From assembly GCF_001642575.1 (NCBI RefSeq), contig NZ_LXNG01000034.1, forward strand, positions 62,001 to 126,000: 64,000 bases of DNA, written 5' to 3'. Source of the stretch: Xanthomonas floridensis. Lineage in GTDB: Bacteria; Pseudomonadota; Gammaproteobacteria; Xanthomonadales; Xanthomonadaceae. Position numbers and translations under genes: made by a program. The notes below the pieces were generated by a model that saw nothing but the letters and a program-made list of their open reading frames with translations, did not search any database and had not been told where the DNA came from. Positions 18,433 to 26,838 of this stretch are shown here, one piece after another. How positions within the stretch are numbered: position 1 is the stretch's first letter; each line of letters opens with the position of its first letter.

Positions 18433-18534
18433 CCTTGCCCGCCCACCATCGCGGGACCTTACGCGGCATGGATGCCGCGTAAGAGCCTACACGGACGTGC
18501 TTGCGGCGTGTCCCGCGACGGTGGGCGGGCAAGG
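18433..18534. repeat. Compound inverted repeat with inner hairpin
   Basis: An inner 12-bp perfect stem CTTACGCGGCAT / ATGCCGCGTAAG (18458-18469, 18472-18483) lies between outer arms (about 18433-18456 and 18511-18534) that are close reverse complements (CTTGCCCGCCCACCATCGCG versus CGCGACGGTGGGCGGGCAAG). Such a structure could form a long RNA or cruciform hairpin. Confidence 0.8.
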
Positions 18535-18853
18535 GCCCTGCAGCCACGTCGCAGATCAGCTGCCAATGCGGCAGTCATCGCTGCTACACGAAGGTACTTG
18601 CAGCGTGTCCCGCGCGGTGGGCGGGCAAGGGCCCTGCAGCCACGTCGCAGATCAGCTGCCAATGCGGCAGTCATCGCTGCTACACGAAGGTACTTGCAGC
18701 GTGTCCCGCGCGGTGGGCGGGCAAGGGCCCTGCAGCCAAGTCGCAGATCAGCTGCCAATGCGGCAGTCATCGCTGCTACACGAAGGTACTTGCAGCGTGT
18801 CCCGCGATGGTGATGGGCAAGAGGCCCTGCAGCCAAGTCGCAGATCAGCAGCT
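18520..18853. repeat. 96-bp tandem repeat, about 3.5 copies
   Basis: Copies start at 18520, 18616 and 18712, nearly identical, with a diverged partial fourth from 18808. Each begins GGTGGGCGGGCAAGG and ends with the TGTCCCGCG segment that is also part of the hairpin arm upstream, so the array seems to have grown from the dispersed element's end. Confidence 0.95.
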
Positions 18854-18892
18854 CTGCAATCGAACAATGAGAAGTAGTTTGGTCAGTCGCTC

Positions 18893-19159
18893 TTACTCGG
18901 CAGCAGGCTTGGCGTCGCCCCTGGCGTCCAGGAAGTAGGCCACCACCTCGCCCTTGACCTTCATCGTCATCGGGTTGCCGCGGCGGTCGCGGGCCTTGCC
19001 GACCTGCACCTTGATCCAGCCTTCGCTCATCGAGTATTCCTCCACGTTGTCGCGTTCGACACCGTTGAAGCGCACGCCGATGCCGCGGTTGAGGGCATCG
19101 GCATCGTGGAACGGGCTGCGTGGGTCGATGGCCAGATGATCGGGAGGGGTATCGCTCAT
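18893..19159 (-). CDS. DUF3297 family protein
   Basis: 88 residues from ATG 19159. The order 'PPDHLAIDPRSPFHD', 'GIGVRFNGVER' and 'EYSMSEGWIKVQVGKARDRRG' is that of the small DUF3297 family found in many proteobacteria, usually 80-90 residues. It is soluble, with no signal or membrane segment, and its function is unknown. The longer frame to 19204 is not needed. The gene is divergent from the next protein, with about 165 bp between them. Confidence 0.9.
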   Translation of the reverse strand: MSDTPPDHLAIDPRSPFHDADALNRGIGVRFNGVERDNVEEYSMSEGWIKVQVGKARDRRGNPMTMKVKGEVVAYFLDARGDAKPAAE

Positions 19160-19323
19160 GGGAAAGGCGTCATGACCGGCCGGGATGGTGGTCTTCGGCC
19201 GCACAGGATACGGGCCTGTGCCGGGAAGACCAGCCCCGCCCTCGCAGATGCGTGCGGCGGCCGGTTTGCTTGCGCGGCGTCAGGCCTCACACTTCGCACC
19301 TGCAATCCTTGAGCGAGACCGCC

Positions 19324-19872
19324 ATGCCCGACAACAGTGCCGATTACGAAGACGACGAAGGCCTGCAGCCCGAAGGCGACGAAGACGATGTCGACGACCA
19401 TCCGGCGCGGGTTTGGAACCTGCTGGTACTGATCAACCCAGGCGACGAAGACACCGCCTTGGGTCAGTTCGATGCCTGGCGCGAGGCGCAGGCCGACGCA
19501 GACGACGAAGGCGATGACGCCTGGCTGTGGACGCTGAAGGACGTGATCGACTGGCGCTCGGGCTTTTATGTCGACTGGAAGGACACCGATTCGTTCATCG
19601 CCGCCATCGATGAGCTCAGCGCGCGCTGGAACCTGCGCATCGACTGGGGCGGCGACCTGGACGACGAAGACTTCGCCAGCAACCTCGACGTGCCCGACCT
19701 GATGGCCGTGGCGTTCGACCGCCTGCGCGAACACGGCTATTCGCTATGGAACTGGAACACCGGCGGCGACGCCTATGCCGGCTGGGTTGCGCTCAGCCGC
19801 GACGACGACGCCATGCTGGCACTGACCTCGTTGCTGGGGGTCGAGGTGCGGCTGGGGAATGAGGCGTTCTGA
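19324..19872 (+). CDS. Acidic hypothetical protein (possibly DUF6630)
   Basis: 182 residues starting at ATG 19324 after a GAG-containing leader. The first 30 residues are very acidic (Asp/Glu clusters), the rest a compact alpha/beta domain with 'RVWNLLVLINPGDEDTAL', 'DWRSGFYVDWKD' and 'YSLWNWNTGGDAYAGW'. The last resembles the DUF6630 group in my recollection, but I am not certain. Cytosolic, no motif of an enzyme. The long upstream extension of the frame to 19120 overlaps the divergent promoter region and is rejected. A GGGAATC array begins six bases after its stop. Confidence 0.8.
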   Translation: MPDNSADYEDDEGLQPEGDEDDVDDHPARVWNLLVLINPGDEDTALGQFDAWREAQADADDEGDDAWLWTLKDVIDWRSGFYVDWKDTDSFIAAIDELSARWNLRIDWGGDLDDEDFASNLDVPDLMAVAFDRLREHGYSLWNWNTGGDAYAGWVALSRDDDAMLALTSLLGVEVRLGNEAF

Positions 19873-19877
19873 GCCAC

Positions 19878-19914
19878 GGGAATCGGGAATCGGGAGTGGG
19901 GAATCGGGAATCGC
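19878..19914. repeat. GGGAATC array at gene 3' end
   Basis: Five units of GGGAATC/GGGAGTG immediately after the stop of the acidic hypothetical protein gene. Its reverse complement lies at 20045-20084, so the two arrays could pair across about 130 bp in a transcript. Confidence 0.9.
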
Positions 19915-20044
19915 AAGAGCGAAAGGGGCTGCTACACCAAGACGTTCTTGCGTAAAAGCGCTCCGTATCGGGCTCTCTCGAGAACACTGCAGCGCATGCA
20001 AGCGCCCTTGACGAGGGCGCAGCCCACGACGACCCCGCTCTTAC

Positions 20045-20084
20045 GATTCCCCATTCCCCATTCCCCATTCCCCATTCCCGATTC
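20045..20084. repeat. Inverted GGGAATC/GGGAATG array
   Basis: On the plus strand ATTCCCC units repeat five times and run directly into the stop codon (20083-20085) of the minus-strand DUF4031 gene. Seen from that gene, it is a 3'-end array as at the other sites. Confidence 0.9.
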
Positions 20085-20367
20085 AAGGCACCTCACCCCG
20101 CGCCTGCGCCCGCGCGTTGGCGATCAACGCCTTGAGCAGTGCGCGATCGGTATGGCGGGAAATGGGAATGGCGCCCAGGGCAATCGCCTCGGCGCGGAGC
20201 GGGGCGGGCACGTCGTAGTGCGCGCCGCTGAGTTTGTTCTGGAAGGCGCGGCGGGGGATGCCCAACCGCGCCGCCATGGCATGCAGCTCGTCCAGGGTGT
20301 CGCCGAGCAGGTGCGCCCAGCGCTGATCGCGCCACAGGTGCACCGCATCGTCGACGTAGACGGCCAT
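20083..20367 (-). CDS. DUF4031 domain protein
   Basis: 94 residues. 'MAVYVDDAVHLWR' at the start, 'DTLDELHAMAARLG' and 'HYDVPAPLRAEAIALGA' are the recognisable DUF4031 blocks; the family is usually 80-100 residues and of unknown function. The start ATG lies only 8 bp after the stop of the preceding minus-strand gene, so both are in one operon. It is soluble and small. Its stop codon sits inside a short repeat array. Confidence 0.92.
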   Translation of the reverse strand: MAVYVDDAVHLWRDQRWAHLLGDTLDELHAMAARLGIPRRAFQNKLSGAHYDVPAPLRAEAIALGAIPISRHTDRALLKALIANARAQARGEVP

Positions 20368-20375
20368 CGGCCGGG

Positions 20376-20960
20376 TCAGGCCTTTTTCTTGGAGGTCTTG
20401 GACTTCTTGCCGGCGCTGTCGTCGCTTGCCTCGTCCGTCGCTTCCTCGGCCGCGTTGTCGCCGGCGTCTTCGGCGTCGCTGCCTGCGTCCTCGCCAGCGG
20501 CGTCGTCGGCCATGGCATCGCCGCCGTCTTCGCCTGCCTCGCTGTCGGCGTCTTCGTCGCCGTCTTCATCGGCATCGGCGTTCTGGAACTCGGACACCAG
20601 CTTGGTCAGGTATTCCTCGGCAGTCTGGCCTTCGTCGGCGGCCAGGTCGTCGATCATCTGCTGCAGCTGGGTCGAATATTCCAGCGAGATGGTCTTGCCT
20701 TCGGCTTCCTGCAGGTTGGCCAGGTGCTTGAGCATGGCCAGCATCGGCACCGGATTGTCGGCGCTGCCCATGGTCTGGCCGCCGATCGACAGCATCCACT
20801 CGCTGCCGCCCTGCAGGCCGATCGCAGCCACGACGCGCCCTTCGGCGTCCTGCAGCACGGCATGGTTGGTGACCTGGGGCGCCTGGCCCAGACGGGCGAA
20901 GGGGCGCTTGGGCTGCTGCTTCTTGCGCTTGTCGCGCTTGGCCTTGGAATTGCGGGACAC
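20376..20960 (-). CDS. Hypothetical protein with basic head and acidic tail
   Basis: 194 residues if it begins at GTG 20960, which places a Lys/Arg-rich head ('SKAKRDKRKKQQPKRPFARLG') first; no ATG is available nearby and the frame upstream is antisense-like. The middle (about 25-120) is a folded region with 'VLQDAEGRVVAAIGLQGGSEW' and an amphipathic helix, and the last 70 residues are nearly all Asp, Glu, Ala and Ser before a terminal lysine cluster. Charge segregation of this kind is seen in nucleic-acid associated proteins, but I recognise no family. It is followed by the DUF4031 gene after 8 bp. Confidence 0.75.
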   Translation of the reverse strand: MSRNSKAKRDKRKKQQPKRPFARLGQAPQVTNHAVLQDAEGRVVAAIGLQGGSEWMLSIGGQTMGSADNPVPMLAMLKHLANLQEAEGKTISLEYSTQLQQMIDDLAADEGQTAEEYLTKLVSEFQNADADEDGDEDADSEAGEDGGDAMADDAAGEDAGSDAEDAGDNAAEEATDEASDDSAGKKSKTSKKKA

Positions 20961-21228
20961 GGTGTTCTCGACGCTGGGAATGGCCGGCCATTCTAGAGCG
21001 TGCGCCGCACGATGCGATGAGCGGCGCGTGGAGGCGGCGCTGCGGGGTGCTGGTGGGCCAGGTCGCGGCAGCCAGCGCCGGCGCGGCGGATCACCGCGAT
21101 CAGGGCGCCGGTCTCGCCCGGATCCGCTCGGTTCATCCAGCCGCGTGGGCGGCCGGCCTGCGCCGGCAGATACGGCAGGGGAGCGCTGGGTACGCGCAAC
21201 TGTCGGCGTCAGCCGCTGCTGCGGCGGG

Positions 21229-22425
21229 TCACTGTGCGGACGGCTTGGCTTCCACCGCGACCCGCGGCGCCGCCACGGCCGCTTCGGCCGCCTTGGCAAG
21301 TGCGGCAGCCGAGGCCACCTGCGCACTGGACGACACGCGCGGTGCGGGAGGGCGTGCCGCGGCCGTGCCGGGCGGTACCGCGGTGGTCCCCGCAGCACCC
21401 TTCCCGGCAGCGGGCGGTGTCGCCGCCGCGGCAGACGCAGTCGGCCCGGCACCGGTGACCGGCGCGCCCACGCTGGCCGTGCCGGTGGCAGCGGCGCTCA
21501 GGTCCGGCACCTGGGTGTCGGCGTCGTGCACCGACTTGCCCAGCGCCACGCCCTGGCCGGCACCGGCCAGCGCGGCCTGTTCGGCGTCCTGGGTCATGAC
21601 CACGATGCTGATGCGGCGGTTCACCGGATTTTGCGGGTCGGCCTTGTCGAACAGCACCGACGAAGACAGCCCCACCACGCGCGTCACCTTGGCATCTTCC
21701 ATGCCGCCGCCCACCAACGCGCGGCGCGCGGCGTTGGCGCGGTCGGCGCTGAGTTCCCAGTTGGTGTAGCCGGCATCGCTGCTGTAGGCGGTGGTGTCGG
21801 TGTGGCCGGTGATGCTGATGTGGTTGGGGACCTGATTGATGAAGCTGGACAGCTCGCGCAGGATGTCCACCGTGTACGGCTTGAGCTGGTCGCGGCCGAT
21901 GTCGAACATCGGGCGGTTCTGCTTGTCCACGATCTGAATGCGCAGGCCATCGGGCGTGAGATCCAGCAGCAACTGGTCCTTGAACGGCTCCAGCGCCTGG
22001 CTCTTGTCGATGGCTTCCTTCAGGTCCTGCATCAGCGCTTCCAGGCGCCGCTTGTCCTTGGCACGGCTGTCCACGTCGGTGTCGGCCGCGTTGTCGCGCT
22101 TGCGGCCCATTTCGTCCTTTTGCCCCTTGGCCATGTCGGCGGTGCCGCCGAGCTTGATCATCGAGGTGCTGGCGCCGCCGGGGCCGTTCATGCCCGGCGA
22201 AGGCGCCGGCGACTTGCCGGACAACGGGCTGGGGTTGCGGAAGTATTCGGAGATCGCCGCGCGCTGTTCCTTGGTGGTGGCCGCCATCAGCCACAGCACC
22301 AGGAAGAACGCCATCATCGCGGTCACGAAGTCGGCAAAGGCCACCTTCCAGGCGCCGCCATGGTGGCCGCCGCCCTGTACCTTCTTGACCCGTCGGATGA
22401 TGACGGTGGATTTGCCCTCGGCCAT
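21229..22425 (-). CDS. motB: Flagellar stator protein MotB
   Basis: 398 residues. A short basic N-terminus leads into a single membrane helix 'FADFVTAMMAFFLVLWLM' with the proton-carrying aspartate at D32, the same number as in E. coli. After a plug region, the OmpA-like peptidoglycan-binding domain (about 165-280) shows 'ISITGHTDTTAY' and 'NWELSADRANAARRALV'. The C-terminal 110 residues are an Ala/Pro/Thr-rich tail longer than in the E. coli protein (308 residues). It starts 10 bp after motA and forms the stator with it. Confidence 0.97.
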   Translation of the reverse strand: MAEGKSTVIIRRVKKVQGGGHHGGAWKVAFADFVTAMMAFFLVLWLMAATTKEQRAAISEYFRNPSPLSGKSPAPSPGMNGPGGASTSMIKLGGTADMAKGQKDEMGRKRDNAADTDVDSRAKDKRRLEALMQDLKEAIDKSQALEPFKDQLLLDLTPDGLRIQIVDKQNRPMFDIGRDQLKPYTVDILRELSSFINQVPNHISITGHTDTTAYSSDAGYTNWELSADRANAARRALVGGGMEDAKVTRVVGLSSSVLFDKADPQNPVNRRISIVVMTQDAEQAALAGAGQGVALGKSVHDADTQVPDLSAAATGTASVGAPVTGAGPTASAAAATPPAAGKGAAGTTAVPPGTAAARPPAPRVSSSAQVASAAALAKAAEAAVAAPRVAVEAKPSAQ

Positions 22426-22435
22426 GACGGTGGCC

Positions 22436-23290
22436 CTACTTGATCGTTTTCAGGTGCGTTTCGAAATCACCGAAGCTCGGGCGCACGTTGGAGGGCAGGG
22501 TCTTGCGCGCGAATTCCAGCGCAATCTTCGGGTTGTAGCCACGCAGGCAGGCCAGCAGCGCGGTCTTGACCGCTTCGTAGATGCGCCCGTCCTGTTCGGC
22601 ACGCGCTTCCATCGCCGCCGACAACGGCGACACGAAGCCATACGCCAGCAGGATGCCGAGGAAGGTGCCGACCAGCGCGGCGCCGACGTGGTGGCCGATC
22701 TCTTCGATCGGCCCGCCGATCGAACCCATGGTGATCACGATGCCGAGCACCGCGGCCACGATGCCGAAGCCGGGCAGGCCGTCGGACACCTTGCTCAACG
22801 CATGCGACGGCGCCAGGGCTTCGTGGTGGTGTTTTTCCAGTTCCAGCTCAAGCAGCGGTTCCAGCTCGTGCGGCTCGATGTTGCTGCCGATCATCAGGCG
22901 CAGGCAGTCGGTGATGAAGTCCAGCAGATGATGGTCGGCCACCACCTTGGGGTAGTTGCCGAAGATGGTGCTGTCCTGGGGTTTTTCGACGTGGTCTTCC
23001 AGCGCCATGAAGCCGTCGCGACGCGCCTTGTTGAGCAGCTCGTAGATCAGGCTCAGAGTGTCCTTGTAGTCGTCGGACTTGTATTGCGGGCCCTTGAACA
23101 CGCCCATGATGCCGCTGAGGGTTTCCTTGACGATCTTGCCCGGCGTGCTGACCAGAAACGCGCCCAGCGCCGCGCCACCGATGATCATCAGCTCGTACGG
23201 CTGCCACAACGCGCCCAGCTTTCCGTGCGACAGCACGTAGCCGCCGAGGACGCTGACGATGACGACAATGAAGCCAACGATGATGAGCAT
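22436..23290 (-). CDS. motA: Flagellar stator protein MotA
   Basis: 284 residues, four membrane helices: two at the N-terminus (from residue 2 and about 34), two in the 'GIVAAVLGIVITMGSIGGP' and 'ALVGTFLGILLAYGFVSPL' region. The cytoplasmic loop has the rotor-interacting charged residues around 'ARRDGFMALEDHVEKP'. The essential prolines of helices 3 and 4 (GG-P and S-P-L) are present. It conducts protons with MotB to drive the flagellar motor. The ORF is first in a motA-motB operon and the start ATG is the only sensible one. Confidence 0.97.
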   Translation of the reverse strand: MLIIVGFIVVIVSVLGGYVLSHGKLGALWQPYELMIIGGAALGAFLVSTPGKIVKETLSGIMGVFKGPQYKSDDYKDTLSLIYELLNKARRDGFMALEDHVEKPQDSTIFGNYPKVVADHHLLDFITDCLRLMIGSNIEPHELEPLLELELEKHHHEALAPSHALSKVSDGLPGFGIVAAVLGIVITMGSIGGPIEEIGHHVGAALVGTFLGILLAYGFVSPLSAAMEARAEQDGRIYEAVKTALLACLRGYNPKIALEFARKTLPSNVRPSFGDFETHLKTIK

Positions 23291-23387
23291 GGCGCAGCCG
23301 GAAGCAAACTGGGGTTGCTAGAGGTTTCGGCTTGCGCGGCCGATTCTTGAAGCGCACGGCGTGAAGATGTGCGCTGTAACTGAACGT

Positions 23388-23879
23388 TTAGCCGATTGTC
23401 GTGGCGGCCTCATGCACGCATTTGATGGCCTCGCCACCGGCAAGTGACAGCGTCGCTTCGCCGGCATGCTCCCAGAACTGGTTGCCCTGGGCATCGGCAA
23501 ACCGAGCGCCGGAGGCCGCCTGCGCACTGAGCAGGGTCAGCGTGCGGTCTTCCAGGGTCAGCTGGAGGGCATCGGTGGCCGGATCGAAGCGGGTGGTGAT
23601 CGCGCGCTGGTCGCAGCGCCAGGCCACCGCCTGGGCGGGAAGGGATGGGCCAGCAGCAGCCGCGGCCGGTGCCGGCGTCTTGCCGGGACGCGGCAGCGGG
23701 CCGGTCACGCTGGCGTCGGTGCCGGCCGGAGGCAGGCGGGTAGGGCTGCTGCCGGCGGCGGCAGGCGGCGTGTCTGCGGGCCTGGCCGTCTCTGCGGCGG
23801 GCGGCGGGTTGCCTGCGCTGCAACTGGCGAGGGCAGTGAGCAGCAGGCCGGCGAGCATCAGGGGTGAGGACGTGTGCAT
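23388..23879 (-). CDS. MliC-like lysozyme-inhibitor lipoprotein
   Basis: 163 residues. The signal peptide ends at a lipobox ('LTALASC'), followed by a Pro/Ala/Thr-rich linker of about 60 residues. The C-terminal part has the MliC/PliC pattern: a Trp-Arg-Cys at the start of the domain, 'ASGARFADAQGNQFWEHAGEA' in the middle and a closing Cys before the end, the two cysteines forming the expected disulphide. Family members are periplasmic inhibitors of C-type lysozyme, which would help survival in animal or plant-derived lytic enzymes. The long linker and short domain make the call probable, not certain. It lies 97 bp downstream-side of motA's start, separate transcription likely. Confidence 0.82.
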   Translation of the reverse strand: MHTSSPLMLAGLLLTALASCSAGNPPPAAETARPADTPPAAAGSSPTRLPPAGTDASVTGPLPRPGKTPAPAAAAAGPSLPAQAVAWRCDQRAITTRFDPATDALQLTLEDRTLTLLSAQAASGARFADAQGNQFWEHAGEATLSLAGGEAIKCVHEAATTIG

Positions 23880-24100
23880 CTGCGGACTCCTGCCTGGATG
23901 TGACCGTCACCGGGACGGCGGCGATCGGAACTTGGCATCCGCCGGGCCGGCATGCGGACCTGGCGCTGCCGATGCGCCAGCGCCCGTCCTGCCTGCGCTG
24001 CGCCACCCGGGCCCGCCCGCAACCGTCACGCCGGCTGCATCTGGACGCCTTCGCGCCCGGCTCCGCGCCGCCCCAGGCCTGACCAGGGGCGGCGCGGATG

Positions 24101-24565
24101 TCAGGCCGGCTGCGCCTCGGCGCCCTCGCGCTGTAGCGGATTGGGCAGCGCCTGGCCGTTTTCGGTGAAACCCAGCGACACCGAGTTGAGGCAATGGCGC
24201 TCGCCGGTCGGCGGCGGGCCATCCGGGAACACATGACCCAGGTGGCTGTCGCAGCGCGCGCAGACGATCTCGGTGCGGATCATGCCGTAGCTGGTATCGC
24301 GGATCTCGCGCACATGCGCAGCATCGTAGGGCGCGAAGAAGCTCGGCCAACCGGTGCCGGAATCGAACTTGGCGCTGGAGCGGAACAGCGGCAACCCGCA
24401 CAGGCGGCAGGTGTAGACGCCCTCCAGCTTGTTGTCCAGGAACACCCCGCAGAACGGCGCCTCGGTGCCATGCTGCAGCAGTACGCGCTGTTCCTCGTCG
24501 CTGAGCCCGGCAATCAGGGCATCGCGCTGGGCGGGGGAGGGCGGGGTGAGATCGAACTGGCTCAT
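24101..24565 (-). CDS. msrB: Peptide-methionine (R)-S-oxide reductase MsrB
   Basis: 154 residues from ATG 24565. Structural zinc is held by C53-x2-C56 and C102-x2-C105; the catalytic cysteine is C125 in 'RHCLNSVSL', and 'GTGWPSFF' (70-77) and '[10 protein letters not shown]' (108-117) are the substrate-binding signatures. It reduces the R isomer of methionine sulfoxide in proteins using thioredoxin. It is a single-domain form, with no MsrA fused or adjacent. The extra in-frame upstream codons to 24640 have no homology. Probable single gene, convergent in none. Confidence 0.97.
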   Translation of the reverse strand: MSQFDLTPPSPAQRDALIAGLSDEEQRVLLQHGTEAPFCGVFLDNKLEGVYTCRLCGLPLFRSSAKFDSGTGWPSFFAPYDAAHVREIRDTSYGMIRTEIVCARCDSHLGHVFPDGPPPTGERHCLNSVSLGFTENGQALPNPLQREGAEAQPA

Positions 24566-25029
24566 AGGGCTCTCGCATACGCGCGCTGGCGGTGTGCCGG
24601 CGTCTGCCCCAGTGATGTGGGCGCGGCGGGCGCGGTTCAACCGATAGCGGTGGACCGGGCCGGCATGTACAGCGATGGGGGCGACAACGCCGGCGCATCA
24701 CATGCCGCTCTGAAACGCGCGCCCCATGCCCGCGCCAGCGGCGCGTGTCCGGCACCAACGCAGCCTCGGCGGCGACGTACCCCGTGCGACCCCATCGGCG
24801 CAAGCCAGACTTGGTGCCGACGCTGCACCAACTTTCTCCCGCGCCCGCTCTACCGGCAGCCTTCGCATCGGCGGTGACCACCTCGCTGCCAACAGGGCAG
24901 CGGGAATGTGCAGGGGACTAGGGTGCTGCCTCCAGGGCGTGCGCGACCTGCGACGCCACGGGGCGCTCCGTATCGAGTGCGCTGTCGCGTGTTGCCGTGC
25001 TGCCTGTTGTCCACGACGAGGCATTCCCG
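24566..25029. other. Divergent intergenic region msrB/M28 peptidase
   Basis: About 460 bp. No repeat, hairpin or credible gene is visible; several frames are open on the minus strand as antisense to the peptidase. Promoters for both flanking genes should lie here. Confidence 0.45.
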
Positions 25030-26421
25030 ATGGTCCGACCGTTCTTCTGCCGCGTCACGCTCGCCGCGCTGTTGGCGATGGTCGCGTGTTCGCCTGCGCT
25101 TGCACAGCACGCCGACCCGGCATCGATCGCCGCCGTGCGCGACCAGGCCCGCGATGGCGATGCCCTGGCCGTGGATCTCATTCGATCGCTCTCCACCGAG
25201 ATTGGCCCCCGCCCCGCGGGTAGTGCGGCCGAAGCCCGCGCGCGCAACTGGGCAGTGCAGAAACTGACCTCGCTCGGTTTTTCCAACGTGCACATGGAAG
25301 TCTTCGACTTTCCCGGCTGGGAGCGCGGCGCGGAAACCGCCACCATCACCAGCCCCTACCCGCAAAAGCTGCTCGTCACCGCACTGGGATACAGCGCCGC
25401 AACACCGGCGCAAGGCATCGAGGCCGAAGTCGCGGCCTTCGATTCTTCGGAGGATCTTGCGGCAGCGCCGACGTCCGCAGTCCGCGGCAAGATCGTGCTG
25501 GTCGGTCATGCCATGCAACCGACGCAGGATGCCTCCGGGTACTTTCAATCGATCGGCGTGCGAACCGATGCGCCCAATCTGGCGAGCCAGAAAGGCGCAG
25601 CCGCCATTCTCGTCCGCTCCCTGGCAACCGGTAACGCGCGCGACCCGCACACCGGCGTGGTGTTCTTCAAGCCGGGAATCGCCGCGATCCCGGCAGCGGC
25701 GATCAGCCTCCCCGACGCCGATCAACTCCAGCGCATGATCGCGGCGGCGCATCCGGTCCGTCTGCGGCTGGTCCTCACCCCCGGCAGCGGCAGCACGCGT
25801 CAGTCGGCCAATGTCGTGGCAGACATTCCCGGCAGCGATCCGTCGGCTGGCGTGGTGCTGGTCGCCGCACACCTGGATAGCTGGGATCTGGGAACCGGAG
25901 CGCTGGACAACGCAACCGGCATCGGCATCCTGGTATCGGCTGTGCGCCGGGTGGCCGCGCTGGGCCAACCGCGACGGACGATTCGGGTGCTGCTGTCCGG
26001 CGCCGAAGAGATGGGGTTCATCGGCGGCAAGGCGTATTTCTCCAGGCATCAGCCGGACACTACCGTGGTGTTCGTCGGCGAGTCGGATTTCGGCTCCGGC
26101 CGTGTCTGGCGGGCGCTGTTCGGTCTGGGGCAGGACAATGCCGCGCTTGCCGATCGTATCCAGCTGCTGTTGTCGCCGCTGGGCATCGTGCGCGGACGCG
26201 ATGCGGCGCGCGCCTTGGCGGACCTTGGTCCCTGGGCGGCCGCCGGGCACGCGGCGATCGATCTGAATCAGGACACGACCGACTACTTCAACTTCCATCA
26301 CGCCGCTGGCGACACCTTCGACAAGGTGGATCAAGTTGCGGTTCGGCAGAACGTGGCGGCCTGGTTCGTGGTACTTGCCAGTGTTGCCAACGCGCCGGAG
26401 CCCGTCGTGCGCACGAAGTAG
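25030..26421 (+). CDS. Secreted M28 family zinc aminopeptidase/carboxypeptidase
   Basis: 463 residues from ATG 25030 with a Sec signal peptide ending 'CSPALAQ'. The M28 peptidase domain occupies about 245-455 after a PA-like insert (about 130-220). Zinc ligands are read as His and Asp in 'AAHLDSWD' and 'GALDNATG', the catalytic Glu pair in 'GAEEMG', an Asp in 'GESDFGSG', and the final His in 'NFHHAAGDT'. Similar Xanthomonas proteins are annotated as M20/M28 carboxypeptidase Q-like. Expected to process peptides in the periplasm or outside. No operon partner; a gene remnant follows on the other strand. Confidence 0.95.
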   Translation: MVRPFFCRVTLAALLAMVACSPALAQHADPASIAAVRDQARDGDALAVDLIRSLSTEIGPRPAGSAAEARARNWAVQKLTSLGFSNVHMEVFDFPGWERGAETATITSPYPQKLLVTALGYSAATPAQGIEAEVAAFDSSEDLAAAPTSAVRGKIVLVGHAMQPTQDASGYFQSIGVRTDAPNLASQKGAAAILVRSLATGNARDPHTGVVFFKPGIAAIPAAAISLPDADQLQRMIAAAHPVRLRLVLTPGSGSTRQSANVVADIPGSDPSAGVVLVAAHLDSWDLGTGALDNATGIGILVSAVRRVAALGQPRRTIRVLLSGAEEMGFIGGKAYFSRHQPDTTVVFVGESDFGSGRVWRALFGLGQDNAALADRIQLLLSPLGIVRGRDAARALADLGPWAAAGHAAIDLNQDTTDYFNFHHAAGDTFDKVDQVAVRQNVAAWFVVLASVANAPEPVVRTK

Positions 26422-26838
26422 CCGCATGTCCGAATGCCGGGGTCGGCGGACCGGACAGCGAGATCAGGCTCCCGCCGGGCTTGAGCAGCTGCAGCGACTT
26501 GAGCAGCGTCGGTGTGTGGTGGATCGATGTCGTGGGTGCGCTTGGCGTCGGGCTCGCAACGGTGGATCGCGTCCTTGCCGGACGCACAAATCGCTTGCCG
26601 CTGCCTGGGGCGATTGCGCAGGCCGCCCGCGCCCTCACGCGTCCGGCGACCATCGGCGCGCCGTTGGCGCTGAGCGCCTGGGCCCGCCACGTGCCTGCCG
26701 CACCCTCGGGGCGGGTCCACAGCACATGGCACTCGCTGCGTGGGCCGACCAATTCAGCTCCAGGCCGGCGTGGGCATTGTCGCGGCACCGCGGTGCCCCC
26801 ATCACTTGAGCAATCCCTGAGCGATAGGCGGTGCCGTC
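26422..26838. other. Intergenic region with a gene remnant
   Basis: About 420 bp. The minus strand contains the tail of a medium-chain dehydrogenase-like reading frame at 26429-26506 (listed separately); the remainder up to 26838 shows no intact gene. Base composition is like the surroundings. Confidence 0.6.
26429..26506 (-). pseudogene. Fragment of an MDR-type (quinone/alcohol) oxidoreductase
   Basis: The translated minus strand reads 'LLKSLQLLKPGGSLISLSGP' followed by 'PTPAFG', the strand-turn-strand near the end of the NADP-binding fold in zinc-independent medium-chain oxidoreductases (the 'G.. .LKPGG.LISLSGPP' motif). Upstream of it no continuation is recognisable in any frame, and downstream the frame enters DNA antisense to the M28 gene. 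It is therefore a remnant of about 26 codons, left from deletion or insertion at this boundary. A chance match is possible but the stretch is long. Confidence 0.55.

Larger units (their letters stand above)
18167..18892. other. Long repeat-filled intergenic region
   Basis: About 725 bp between convergent genes. It contains two or three related hairpin elements (18280-18345 and 18430-18535, in opposite orientation) and a 96-bp tandem array (18520-18853). The frames on both strands through the array are artefacts of its length being a multiple of 3. Confidence 0.8.

Noticed and set aside
18520-18853. Possible CRISPR array
   Set aside because: Units of 96 bp are contiguous with no unique spacers, and no cas gene is near.
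19948-22443. 831-codon open frame on the plus strand
   Set aside because: Antisense to the DUF4031, hypothetical and motB genes; low-complexity Ser/Ala/Arg translation and no family match.
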